From assembly GCA_018302185.1 (NCBI GenBank), contig JAGVZX010000056.1, positions 1 to 23,175 of the forward strand: DNA of 23,175 nucleotides. Reading direction: 5' to 3'. Positions within the stretch are counted from its first letter, which is position 1. Each line of letters opens with the position of its first letter. Source of the stretch: Candidatus Woesearchaeota archaeon. GTDB lineage: Archaea > Nanobdellota > Nanobdellia > Woesearchaeales > UBA10200. Of the stretch, positions 23,166-23,175 are shown piece by piece. Both the position numbers and the translations under genes were made by a program. The notes beneath the pieces are model-generated. The model had not been told where the DNA came from, made no database searches, and saw only the letters and a list, made by a program, of their open reading frames with translations.

Positions 23166-23175
23166 AATTTATATA
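23166..23175 (-). promoter_or_regulatory. Possible TATA box of the pilin-like cluster
   Basis: On the minus strand TATATAAATT sits at the right edge of the window, about 49 bp before the ATG at 23121. It predicts a start near 23143 and a leader of about 20 bases that carries the AGAGGTG ribosome binding site. Being at the edge, the upstream context cannot be examined. Confidence 0.4.

Noticed and set aside
1..23175. tRNA, rRNA, CRISPR or insertion-sequence content
   Set aside because: No cloverleaf, regular spaced repeat, transposase or terminal inverted repeat was recognised, and the gaps between genes are all too short to hold more than small elements.

Overview
The window looks like part of an archaeal chromosome, most likely from a small-genome DPANN-type lineage such as Woesearchaeota, Pacearchaeota or Diapherotrites. 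This placement is inference and no marker settles it. The archaeal signs are the archaeal/eukaryotic-type leucyl-tRNA synthetase, an archaeal-length PheS and PheT, TATA boxes of the TTTAWATA type about 26-32 bp before many start codons, and a row of small proteins with class III (type IV pilin-like) signal segments. Base composition is AT-rich, and several enzymes carry Asn/Lys-rich low-complexity inserts.

Left part (1-7201, plus strand): a tryptophan operon enters from the left edge as a trpC-trpF fusion, cut at its 5' end, followed by trpB and trpA. Next come a cytidine/blasticidin-type deaminase (own promoter), rpiB and rpe of the pentose phosphate pathway, then a tyrA - DUF1232 membrane protein - pheA group. 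RpiB and Rpe interconvert pentose phosphates that lead to PRPP and erythrose 4-phosphate, the inputs to aromatic amino acids; TyrA and PheA act on prephenate; TrpCFBA finish tryptophan. This stretch is therefore mostly aromatic amino acid supply.

Middle (7202-11289): an unrecognised protein on the minus strand is divergent from a PLP aminotransferase. Then comes a 597-residue protein with the metal site, P-loop and arginine of the ATP-type PEP carboxykinase fold, but with no visible oxaloacetate-binding motif.

11373-17562: pheS and pheT are separated by a free-standing LAGLIDADG protein with apparent helix-turn-helix flanks and by a single-pass membrane protein with a long coiled-coil/charged cytoplasmic part. 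A small two-helix membrane protein overlaps the end of pheT.

Right part (17575-23121, minus strand): leuS and a second aminotransferase form an abutting pair, downstream of a tandem cluster of four small pilin-like, cysteine-rich proteins. The last of these appears frameshifted: its conserved Cys-Cys end is readable in another frame.

No RNA genes, CRISPR arrays or insertion sequences were seen, and no gap between genes exceeds about 120 bases. The most unusual items are the PEPCK-like protein, the HTH-LAGLIDADG protein with a perfect inverted repeat at its promoter, the four-gene Cys-rich pilin-like cluster with its frameshift, and the low-complexity inserts.
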